Assembly: GCA_036872755.1 (NCBI GenBank)
Contig: JAVHNS010000015.1
Location: 930,001 to 994,000 of the forward strand
Source: Orbilia blumenaviensis
Taxonomy: Eukaryota; Ascomycota; Orbiliomycetes; Orbiliales; Orbiliaceae
Direction: 5' to 3'
Length of the DNA: 64,000 nucleotides
Part shown: in pieces, positions 11,411 through 20,438 of the stretch
How the letters are laid out: every line of letters begins with the position of its first letter
Position numbering within the stretch: position 1 is the stretch's first letter
Position numbers and translations under genes: made by a program
The notes under the pieces: model-generated
Told to the model about the DNA's origin: nothing
What the model saw: the letters and a program-made list of their open reading frames with translations, nothing else
Database searches by the model: none

Positions 11411-13525
11411 TCAACCTTCTGTTTGATCCATACAGTCTGGATCCGCGCCGGCAGCGTCCTTACCCTCTTTGTTCTTGTTCCACAAAGCTCTCGCCTTACA
11501 TATTTCGATTGGGCGGGGCCTTACACCAGTCCATGCAACTTTTGCTCCATTCGGATAACGCGGGTACGCGTTACCATACAGCTTTGAGATTAGCTCCTTA
11601 ACAGTCCATTTTTTGTTCGCAGACCAATACTGGGCCATTATCGCCGCAACTGCTGCGCTGGCTAATCAGAAATCAGATATGTGAGCTTAGTTTCAATAAA
11701 AACGTAAAGCAGGAAAACTAGTCACACAGCTGGCTATATTCAGTATTATAGGTATAACTTACCAAACTCGGGTGCGTTCGTAAATTCGTAACCACCCTGA
11801 ATAACCCTACTCCCTTTTGAATGTCCACTTTGTCTAAAAAACGGTACCTCTACGCCACTTGCGAACCCGTTCACTTTGACAAAGTCTTGCATTCGCTGAT
11901 ACATCAAGGCTCCTTCCGGACCCACGCCACCTACGACCACCATGTTGTCCCCGTAGTGCACTCCTAATTGCGCCGGCCAAGTACTAGTAGGTTCGGGCTA
12001 AGATCAGTGAACATTAGCTTACATATAAAACTCAGACTCATTCAATTCTCGGCTTACATCTCTATTATCACCAGCATCTGTTACCAGTACTGTATTTTTA
12101 AGTTTAGAAAACGCTTGAAGCGCAACTATGCCATAACTTCCGATTCGGGCAAGAAGAATTGCTTCAGCTGGCGTCAGCTGAGGGTCATTAACCATTTGTT
12201 CGGTGTATAGTTTCGTTTCGGCAGCAACATATACAATAGCCTTATAATCAGGGTTTTTTGCTTGCTCTCTTGAGATATGATCTTTTATCTTGAAGAACTG
12301 ATCGAGTAGGAGGAGATCCGAAAAGAAGTATGGATCCTCATTCCATGGCACGACCCAAACGTTGGCCTTTTTAGCAAGCCCCCCTCGCCTACCGAAGAAC
12401 CTAGACAATCCAGTTGTACCCCTAAATAAGAATTGTGGATCCACATCGTCTTGCTGCATATCATTAATAGGATTCAGTATCCAACCGGCAACCCGGCCGC
12501 CCGCCAACGCTTCTTTAAACTCCTGAGCCACGGGAGACAAAAGTTAGTCACATGCTTTGCAATTGTATGATAACATGCCCTCCTAGACATTTGAGGAACC
12601 TTTCCGAGCGAATAGGTATTGATTGAGCCTACTGGATGAGATGCTGCGTCTTTCGAAAGCCCGGAGCACAATGCATAGATGTTAACACCCTCCCCTTCTG
12701 TTTCTTCTACCCACATTTCTTCAGAGACGCCATTAGCCTCCAACTTCAATTGAGCTTTTATACGATCCGCTGCTAACGGCGGTGGGGTCGAATATATCCG
12801 CAAGTCCCAAGGCGTATTTATGCTCGGGTCAATCAGTACAGACTTTCCACGCTTTTCTCTGGTCATGATTTCGGGCCGGTACTTGTTGAAGAGGTTGAAT
12901 TTCAAAACCAATCCACGGTAATCGTACACTGCTTTGATCTAGTTCGAAAGATTATTGGTAAAAAAAAAAAAAACCCATGACGAAATTAGTAACTGTCTGG
13001 TTTGATTTAGAGTATATAAGTTTAAGTCTTCGCCACGCCAAAACTTACAATTGAATGCCAAGCCGTCCATCTGTTCACATTCTCCACAAAAGTGACATGA
13101 TGAATGCTGAATAAAACACAAAATGGAACCGTTCGAGCTCCCCACCTCGGGCAATACCACACCGTACCAAATCCATCCACAGATGCCGGCCCAAAGGCAG
13201 CGGCGAAGGTGTTAATAAGATTGTTATAGAAATCAGCATCCTGATTTGCATCAAACAGGATCAAAAAGTCAGATTCAACCCCGAATTTGCTCTTCCAATC
13301 TCTCCCCCAATTGCGTATTAATTTTTCGTCTAACACGGGCGCTCTTTTTGTTAGCTTGGATGTAGCGAAAGAGGTTTGATTCCAGGGCGACTGGTCATGA
13401 TTGACCGTTGAATTTACTGCGTCGCTTGCGCTTGGTGTTCCAGGTATTACGGCGCCTAGGCAGGAATGGGCCAGTAGTAAGCCAAGAGTGAGAATCTTAT
13501 GTTTTATCGACACCGCGGACGCCAT
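11411..13525 (-). CDS. Secreted subtilisin-like (S8) pseudopeptidase, about 588 aa, five exons
   Basis: Exons are 13525-13049, 12938-12600, 12522-12058, 11997-11763 and 11661-11411. All phases agree. The second intron has the weakest donor (GTTCCT; GTAGGC slightly upstream is an alternative). The start is taken at MASAVSIKHK because it begins a signal peptide (ILTLGLLLAHSCLGA). A Met nine codons upstream also exists. After a prodomain-like region, the subtilase landmarks appear in order: VNIYALCSGL where family members have VYVIDTG; RGTTGLSRFFGRRGGLAKKA for HGTxVAS; NTVLVTDAGDN for VVVAAGN; DNMVVVGGVGPEG for the post-oxyanion VGG strand; and APEFASAAVAAIMAQYW for GTSFASAxVA. The catalytic Asp, His and Ser are therefore replaced by Cys (about 250), Arg (about 306) and Glu (about 504), and the oxyanion Asn is displaced. 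Reading frames and splice sites are intact, so an inactive secreted homologue is more likely than a pseudogene. The role is unknown. Confidence 0.75.
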
Positions 13526-15026
13526 ATTCCTCCTATAGTGTCCCGAGCACAAAGGCTGTGATCACAGGTCAGTTTCTAGATGCTCGCAATATTTTCCAAG
13601 AAAGTTGTTCTCCTCCCGTTGTGCTGACTACGTAGCGATACGTCCCCCAATTAATAGCTCTTCATAAATATCACTAGGATGTCCAGCGCTTGACAAAAAT
13701 GTGTAATAGGTCTCGTGCATATAGGTCTAGATCACTTAGCGATTTAGTAATTTGCGACACTTTCCTGAACACTGGTAGTATGTGTGTATGGTTGCACCAG
13801 TAACGGATTAGCGGCACAGAAGAGGCACAGACGCAACATGAAGCCTGATTTCAAACGAGCCGCTATGTTGTATTCACCATTGCCCTGCCGAAAAGATTTA
13901 GCCAAGTTGATTTTGTACTCGTCGCTAAAGCACAAGCTATAATGGGCGGGACATTTGAGCTCAAGACGCTTGAGCGGAATACATATAATTGATCATGAGG
14001 CACTGAATCTGTTGTAGAGGGCTGGGTTGCGAGACTAAATGAAACCCAAAGTTACGAGCCAACATATATAGTATTCTCAGGGCACACGTATAAATGGTAT
14101 AGGCCTGCGCCACCTTGGAGGCCAAACACTAAGACACCATACATAACTAGATATTTAAACGTTTTACTTTCAGTGCTGTATTTTCTAAGCTTTCGTAACA
14201 GTCGAAAAACAAATCCTACGTAAGCATCGTCATATTCACATTGGTGTTCTTGTTTCCGAAGCTAACCATGGGACCTTTATAAATCCGGCCTTGGAAGCAT
14301 TTACAGCGGACTGTGGAGAAACATCTGACCCCGCCGAAGATGTTGGACTAAATCGTCGTTTTAGGATGAACCATCGACTTGCGTTGTTTCTGGCACCGGC
14401 GGGACCAGGTGAACAGGTTTGCAACATCACACTCCCACTAAGAGTGAGTTGAAACAGCAAAGCCTTCGAATGCTAGTCATCTGCGCTTCCCACGCCTGTT
14501 CCTCCAGGGGATCCACGAAAGAATAGGCTAGCCAGAAATACCTGCTGTATCTTCAAGTCTAATTTTTTATTGAGACCTAGTCCATACGTAAGCCATTAAC
14601 TGTGGCCGCCTAAGAGGAGGATAAAGGCTTTCGATGCTAAAGATTAATCAAGACTAACCTCGGCGGACCTTCTAGTTTTGAAATTATGATGGTGTTTATG
14701 AGACAAAACACATGGTTGCTCAACGAGACCAAAACTTTAGAAGCGATAAGAAAAATCTGTTATTCATCTGTTTTAATTTTGAATACTCAATCTCAGAGTA
14801 AAAGAGAATCCTATGAGCCAATCCGTGAAGTTCACAAAGTTGGTAAGTCCGTCGAGTGGAATGAAGTGAAGCGGCGTGAGAGTTAACACGAGGAGAAGCC
14901 TAGTATAGTTAGTTTTAGGGTGCCAAAAAGTCTCATGCGTTGTGTGTTGAAATGTGTTGGATTGTGTTCAAAAGTCAGTCTCAGCATGGTTCTTCACGAG
15001 GAAGAAAAAAAACGACAAAAAAGAAA
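13526..15026. other. Intergenic region, nothing recognised
   Basis: Holds the presumed promoter of the subtilase-like gene (minus strand). Short open frames around 13744-13935 and 14236-14460 have no recognisable content. The stretch just before 15027 carries T/A-rich runs downstream of the tRNA gene. Confidence 0.4.
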
Positions 15027-15125
15027 TGACCAATGAGCGATTCGAACGCCCAGCCTTTCGATTTCACGAACTTGATGTTTCAAAGTCCTCTGGAGTCGAA
15101 CGCGCTACCGTTGCGCCAATCAGTC
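15027..15125 (-). tRNA. tRNA-Trp (CCA) with intron
   Basis: Reading the minus strand from 15125, the acceptor GACTGAT pairs with ATTGGTC (two G-T wobbles) before the discriminator A at 15027. The D arm is GCGC-AACGGTA-GCGC. The anticodon stem TTCGA pairs with TCGAA. The loop CTCCAGA holds anticodon CCA at 15093-15091. The T arm is GGGCG-TTCGAAT-CGCTC. About 27 nt (15063-15089) between position 37 and the 3' half of the anticodon stem is the intron, at the canonical site. All four arms pair. Confidence 0.85.
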
Positions 15126-16429
15126 CTCGGTTGTTGAGATTCCTTTGTTTAATAAAATATATAATCCCTTCAAACTATTTATCTAGAGAAGGCTTGACCC
15201 AGATACGACACCCACACATAATAGCAGCGCGCTGATGGACGGGGACCACGCCAATCTAGCCTCCAGCTATATGGACCCCCATTCATATAGAGCCTAAGGA
15301 ATCGAGTCTGTAACTCGATAGTTTCTGTGGTTTTTGCCCCGCTTAGCTCACTGGCGCACCTCAGAGCGCTTCGTGACATTCTATCGAGTACTCCGCTCTC
15401 GCGCCGGCTTCTACTGTGATATCGGGCGAAAGTAATCGCACCTTGTCAGGTACCTCCCAGGACCCACTTGTTAGCGTCGTTACCATTCCTATAACAATAA
15501 CATTGGGCAAAAGCTTTATCAAAACAAATACTTGTGCGGTATGAAAAGTGACAAGCCCAGGTACTAAAACTTACCCATCTGACCACAGTATAGATGATAG
15601 CTCGTGGCATAGCCTACCTACCACCCCATCATCGGATGTACGGGATCATAAGCCAGCCCTCTGAGTGTTCCTATATCTTCATATATGTGACCGTACTCAC
15701 AATCAGTCTCAACCCACCCTTCCCTGCAATTATGCCTTGGCTAATCTATTTTGATAGGTATGCACCGAATATAACCCTAACCTACCCAGATAACCTCACC
15801 TTAGAACTGGTTTGCGCCCAGGAAACATGACATGTTCCTAGCGACGGGACCATAGCGTCTACTACCCCCCAATAGCTCTATGACTGAAAGATGCAAAGTT
15901 CCTCATTACAATAAATGGATTTTCTTTACTAGTAAAAACAGTCCATCTCCTGCCGCAATAGATGGTTCCCAGATGCAATGGATGGCACTCCCTGCCGCTG
16001 TGGGTGGCTCCTGTTATCAGTGACAAATAGACGGGAGAGACAATGATGGTGGGTGGTGGGAGCCGCTGATGGCTTTGAGCTTGAGCTGACAGTGGATTAG
16101 CTCAGTGCTAGTAGCTTTACATGCCTGTGGCCTGCATATTAGCTACCGCAGTACAATGACCCATTTAGGAACTCATCGCTATGATGAATGAATAAGGTTA
16201 AGGGAGGGAAGCCTGAATGGGGCTTTTATGTAATAAGGGCGATCTTGGGGGTCGATGCGATTTTAATAATAGAAAATCCTAATATACCTCTATTATAATA
16301 TTGTTATTTATCAGTTCTACCGCTTCAAGCCAGATTAGTGCGGCTTTTCTTGCTTAGTTCATTTTATTAGGATTTACGTGTCACGGGGGGCCGGATTTAC
16401 GAAGGAGAATCAAAAAAAAGGATAGCATT
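15126..16429. other. Intergenic region, nothing recognised
   Basis: No supported gene. Open frames at 15179-15379 and 15594-15830 look random. The region contains several tga/ata-rich short runs but no clear repeat or structured RNA that I could fold convincingly. Confidence 0.35.
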
Positions 16430-16560
16430 TAACCCCAGCAGAAAAACCACCCGGCAGAAAAACCAGAAAAACCACCCAGCAGAAAAACCAGAAAACCCCC
16501 AGAAGAAAAACCAGAAAAACCCAAAAAGCCCCTTAGAAAAAACCCCGTAGAAAACCCAGA
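16430..16560. repeat. Degenerate A/C-rich tandem repeat
   Basis: Repeated blocks of the form CAGAAAAACCA, with variants such as CACCCGGCAGAAAAACC and CAGAAGAAAAACC, run through this stretch on the plus strand. On the minus strand it reads as Trp/Phe/Gly-rich nonsense (WFFWFF), which is a shadow and not a protein. Confidence 0.75.
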
Positions 16561-16563
16561 GAG

Positions 16564-16628
16564 AAGAAAGATGTTTGGAAAGACTAGCCGGACTCGAACC
16601 GACAGACCACAGCCTAAACATCTTTCTT
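16564..16628. repeat. 13-bp inverted repeat enclosing a tRNA-like T arm
   Basis: The arms AAGAAAGATGTTT (16564-16576) and AAACATCTTTCTT (16616-16628) are perfect complements. Between them the minus strand contains GTCGG-TTCGAGT-CCGGC, a well-formed T stem-loop followed by TAGTC. No matching D or anticodon arm is visible, so this is a tRNA 3' fragment or a mimic. Confidence 0.6.
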
Positions 16629-16838
16629 ACGATTTTCCTTGATGCTTTCTTTGATATACCACATCAATAGCTGTAAGTAGAATCGAAATATCAGCCTAAG
16701 TTTAAGATTGAATTGTTTATAAAGTTTACTTACTCCTAAACCGCTAGCACAAACTGCCGTCATTGTACCAGAGACAACGTGTAATTCAACTGCCATGGTT
16801 GCAATATTCTGATCCATGGTTGCAATATTCTGATCCAT
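16614..16838 (-). CDS. Possible microprotein with MDQNIAT repeats (doubtful)
   Basis: A 74-codon frame begins with two copies of MDQNIAT encoded by the 21-bp tandem repeat, then VELHVVSGTMTAVCASGLG. A GTAAGT donor follows GLG and a TTACAG acceptor lies about 84 nt later. Splicing stays in frame and gives about 54 residues ending IKENRKKDV. The heptad repeat could form a short coiled coil. No homologous family is recognised, and this may be chance. Confidence 0.2.
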   Translation of the reverse strand: MDQNIATMDQNIATMAVELHVVSGTMTAVCASGLGVSKLYKQFNLKLRLIFRFYLQLLMWYIKESIKENRKKDV

Positions 16839-16847
16839 AGTTGCAAC
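16794..16847. repeat. 21-bp tandem repeat, about 2.5 copies
   Basis: Unit CATGGTTGCAATATTCTGAT plus C, starting at 16794 and 16815, with a diverged partial third copy at 16836. The first two units are identical. Confidence 0.9.
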
Positions 16848-17190
16848 GCTCTATTCAAATTTATTTTTAACAATCATTATGTTCTTAGATGATGAATATT
16901 CTTAAGTAATATTACTTTCTTAAGTTCGAGTGTGTGTTGGACGAGAAAGCGGAGGGTATTGTTGGTGGTGCCGGTGATTGGGACATTGATTTTTGGCTAA
17001 GCAAGAATTAATAAACTTCTAAAAAAAAGGTAAAGATCTAGAGAAATAACCGAGTTTTGTAGAGTTCCTAGTGTGGGAACGATGTATCCAAGGCTGGAGG
17101 ATGAGATCTGACGGACGGCTTGGAGGTGCAAGCGGTGCAAGCGTGAGGATTGAACCCCAGTACTTAACAGAAAGCGCGGGCTCATAACCT

Positions 17191-17255
17191 GTTAAGCCAA
17201 AAGGCTGTCCGCGTTATCTATACCTGAACTGATCTCCACTATATGCCTGACAGGG
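17191..17255 (-). repeat. 65-bp dispersed repeat, copy A (next to tRNA-like boxes)
   Basis: On the minus strand this reads TGTCAGGCATATAGTGGAGA ... CAGTTCAGGTATAGATAACG ... GGACAGCCTTTTGGCTTAAC. The same core occurs at 46714-46780 (minus) and 47351-47416 (plus). In this copy the sequence continues on the minus strand with TGGCTTAACAGG, resembling a pol III A box, and about 50 nt later GGGGTTCAATCC, resembling a B box. A SINE-like origin is possible but not shown, because the other two copies lack the boxes. Confidence 0.65.
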
Positions 17256-17518
17256 CAAGCGGGGCAAGCGGGGCGAACGGAGGAGCCCGGGAGGGTGGCA
17301 GGGGAGGCAACGGCGAATACACATGGCGACGGGTTGTGGTTTCCGATGTTTGCCAGGATGGAAATCGGGTCCGGAGGTAATTCAGGAGGTATGCTTGATG
17401 GTGCGTGAGGTAGAAGAGGTGAATTGATGATGAGATGGGATGCCGAGTGGGATGGATGTACGGAGGTGTGTGTCAAAAGTCTTTACCATCCAGTGGAAAA
17501 AGAAATTATAAAGTGTTG

Positions 17519-18150
17519 CCAGTAATATGGCGTACAAAAGGGATCAGAACACATTTGATTTGCAGAACACACACTTAATTTGCAGAATCCACACTCAATT
17601 TTTAAACAAAATTTTGGTATAATAGAAATCTGACATAAATACACTAATTTAACATACTTATTACCATCAACAAAAAATATATATTTTAATTTTTTTTAAG
17701 AGAATTATTAGTGGGTCTGTTGCCAACTTGCCCGTTTGCCTACTTACCTACTTGCTTACTTGCCTATTTGCCTGCTTGCCTGTTAGCTTTAGGCTGGCAG
17801 CTGGTTTGGCAGCCAACTTCATTGATACACAGGTTAATAGTTGTGCCAGTAGTTGTGCAAGGAGGCAGGTAAACTGGCAGGCAGGCAGGCAGGCAGGCAG
17901 GCAAGTTGGTAAGTAGGTAAGTTGGCAAACAGACAAGCTGGTAATAACTAGATCTATTAACAATTTCTTTAAAAAAAAATTAAAATATATATTTTTTATT
18001 AATAATAATAAATATATTAAATTAACATACTTATATCAAATTTCTATTATGTTAAAATCTCACTTAAAAATCGAGTGTGTATTCTGCAAATCAAATGTGT
18101 GTTCTGCAAATCGAGTGTGTTCTGACCCCTTTTGTACACCATACCAGTAA
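17519..18150. mobile_element. 618-bp foldback/MITE-like element (17526-18143) with 7-bp target duplication
   Basis: The ends are inverted copies: TATGGCGTACAAAAGGGATC on the left against TATGGTGTACAAAAGGGGTC on the complement of the right. Similarity between the arms continues inward for roughly 250 bp, through TTTGCAGAACACAC motifs, an AT-rich zone and an AGGC/GCCT microsatellite (17880-17905 against 17750-17785). The element is almost one long hairpin. CCAGTAA occurs directly at 17519-17525 and 18144-18150, a clear target-site duplication. No transposase frame is present, so it is non-autonomous. The superfamily is not assigned. Confidence 0.85.
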
Positions 18151-19049
18151 ACACCACAACAAAAAGTTCAAAAATTAATATAGTTGTGTTGCTCGATTCT
18201 TGCTTCTGTTTTTTTGTCACCCGCGTGGCCCGGACGAAGCAAGAATATTTCGGCCTGCATGACTTAGTGAAATCCACCAATAACAAACCTTGAAAGAAAT
18301 ATTTTCCAAACTAAACCTCTTATCACCGCAAGAGGCTTTTCACTCATAGAAATTGTAGACAAATTCGAATACCAAGGTCCATTCGAGCTAGGGCTACAAT
18401 TGGTGCTCCGACTTCCTAAGCGTTATGATCAGCTAGAAACTTCCGACAAGGCAACATGGCTTTGTTATTTCTAACTAGTCTATAATACTTTCTCGACAGC
18501 TACGATTCTGTACTAGAAGCCAACAGCTTCACTGGTAGAAATAATACATTATTACGGAGATATATCCCCCTAATCATACATAAAACCTTCATTGACGGTG
18601 TGTTAAAAACACGGTCGGTGTAAGCCAGGCTAACTATCTACCACTAATGCTTTCAGCGGACAAAAGCTGGAACTTCGGGATCACAGCGGGCAGGACATAT
18701 TATATATATATGATAGCGCCGGGATAAGTATACAAAGAGTCGACTATTATAAATGAAAGGGGCTTCGTATATGCCCTTAAGCCACCCTAACTATAACGGT
18801 AACCTCCTAGGAATTATCGGATTTTCGTTAGCGTGTCTCAATCGACTTAATCTATCCATGAAGCTCATGATTGAAAAGAAAATCTTAAAAGAAGAGTTAT
18901 CTCTCTTTTCCTAACACTTGGACCAGACTTTTGGGGATACTAATCAGTTAACTATAACCTTAACACCCTCGCAAAAAAAAAGAAAAAAACAGCAGCGTGC
19001 ATACAGAACTTCCAAACTCACCACACAACCGCACCACCCCAAGAAAAAA
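18151..19049. other. Intergenic region, nothing recognised
   Basis: No supported gene between the foldback element and the first 5S rRNA gene. Mostly AT-rich, with an A-rich run just before 19050. Confidence 0.4.
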
Positions 19050-19170
19050 ACATCTACGACCACAGAAAGAGGAACAAAGGGTATCCCGTCCGCTCTGCCT
19101 TACTCAAGCCTCTTATCGATCAGTTAGTAGTGTCATCGGTGACGGGACGCGAATCTTGATTGTTGTAGAT
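19050..19170 (+). rRNA. 5S rRNA, variant class (copy 1)
   Basis: About 121 nt. The 5' ATCTACGACCA pairs with the 3' TTGTTGTAGAT (helix I), and the internal GGGTATCCCGTCCGCTCTGC and TTAGTAGT blocks are the standard fungal 5S core that includes the pol III internal control region. A T run follows at 19173, as expected for pol III termination. The helix IV region reads GTGTCATCGGTGACGGGACG, unlike copies 2 and 3 but identical to the copy at 34.9 kb. Functionality is therefore less certain than for the canonical copies. Confidence 0.85.
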
Positions 19171-19531
19171 TAATTTTTTTTTGTTTGGTGTTTGTACGAA
19201 TTTTTTATAGTACAGGTCGTCCGGTATATTATCATTGAAGATACGAATCTTTGGTTAAAAGAACTGGATGACTAGTTTATAAAAAGATAGACACCTGTCA
19301 TACTGGTAGAATAGGGACCGAGACTATGGTAGAATAGAGCTAACTAGATTTTTTTTTATGCGTTCAATTCACTTCACTTCCCTCACGAAGCCGTTGCCTT
19401 CGCTCTCTCTCTCTCTTTTTTTTTTTCGCTAGTTAACCGCAAAAGACACTTCCACGCTAAACAAAATCTTCCCTGCACCTGCCAAAAACCGCACCAAACC
19501 CACAATAGAATCCCTCCGCCCCTAGAAAACG

Positions 19532-19653
19532 CCATCTACGACCATAGAATGAAGACTCCCAGGGTATCCCGTCCGCTCTGCCTTACTTAAGCTTCATATC
19601 GAAACGTCAGTAGTCTGGTGGGTGACCACAGGCGAATCCGTCTTGTTGTAGAT
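19532..19653 (+). rRNA. 5S rRNA, canonical class (copy 2)
   Basis: About 122 nt. CATCTACGACCATAGAATG at the 5' end pairs with TTGTTGTAGAT at the 3' end. The core GGGTATCCCGTCCGCTCTGC, AGTAGTCTGGTGGGTGACCA and GGCGAATCC match fungal 5S. A long T tract follows from 19665. Same strand as copies 1 and 3, so three 5S genes lie within 820 bp. Confidence 0.92.
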
Positions 19654-19747
19654 TCCATACAATCTTTTTTTTTTTCTGACAAAGAAAGGAAACTTTTTCT
19701 GGAGGCCATGCCAGGTATGTCTATAATCACTAGACTTAAACAGATAG

Positions 19748-19869
19748 ACATCTACGACCACAGAATGAAGATCCACAGGGTATCCCGTCCGCTCTGCCTT
19801 ACTTAAGCTTCATATCGATATGTTAGTAGTCTGGTGGGTGACCACAGGCGAATCCGTATTGTTGTAGAT
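19748..19869 (+). rRNA. 5S rRNA, canonical class (copy 3)
   Basis: About 122 nt and nearly identical to copy 2 (for example GTCTGGTGGGTGACCACAGG and GCGAATCCG), ending TTGTTGTAGAT before a T tract at 19879. Only about 95 bp separate it from copy 2, suggesting a local tandem duplication. Confidence 0.92.
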
Positions 19870-20438
19870 TTCGTACAATTTTTTTTTTTTTTCTCGTTAT
19901 GGGCGGGTTAGTGATGGCATGGCCGTGGGCTCTGCTGGAGGAGAGAGGGCGGTATTGAGCGCTACGATATCCATGGCCTCATTCTTTGTAGAAGATAAAA
20001 CTGCTAGAAGTTGAAGAATGAATTAAACGTACTCTCGTAGTAAACGACGCTTGATTAAACGATTGATTAGTTGCTATAAAAAATATATAAAAGCGGAACG
20101 GAACACGCCCAACGAGACCAGGACACACCAATGTCTGAATTCTCGTGAGCGTCGAGTGAAAACCCAAATACAACAATTTTGAAATCAACACAAAATAATA
20201 TCAAGATCCAACATAGCCGTGAACAGACAGGCTCGTATAAACAGACCAGAATGAGCTAGTAAAAGTATTTCTATACCTCACCAACGGATTACAGATTTAT
20301 GCTGTAAACATGTATAGGTAGCTCTAAACATAACAGAAAGAAAAAGGAAGGGGGAAAATTCATATATCCCCCAGGTAATGCTAATCGACCCACCACTCAA
20401 AATCCCCCCAAAGGATCTCTCCAAATCCAGCCATTTCA
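19870..20438. other. Intergenic spacer, 3' flank of dynamin-like gene
   Basis: Contains the T-rich end of 5S copy 3 and the 3' flank of the dynamin-like gene. No gene seen. Confidence 0.5.

Noticed and set aside
16397..16621. Trp/Phe-rich minus-strand frame
   Set aside because: It is the translation of an A/C-rich tandem repeat.
17728..17963. Cys/Leu/Pro and Ala/Gly-rich frames over the AGGC microsatellite
   Set aside because: They are translations of the foldback element's central microsatellite.
19594..19806. Open frames on both strands over the 5S copies
   Set aside because: They are shadows of the 5S rRNA genes; shared peptide similarity with the 34.9 kb region reflects rRNA sequence.
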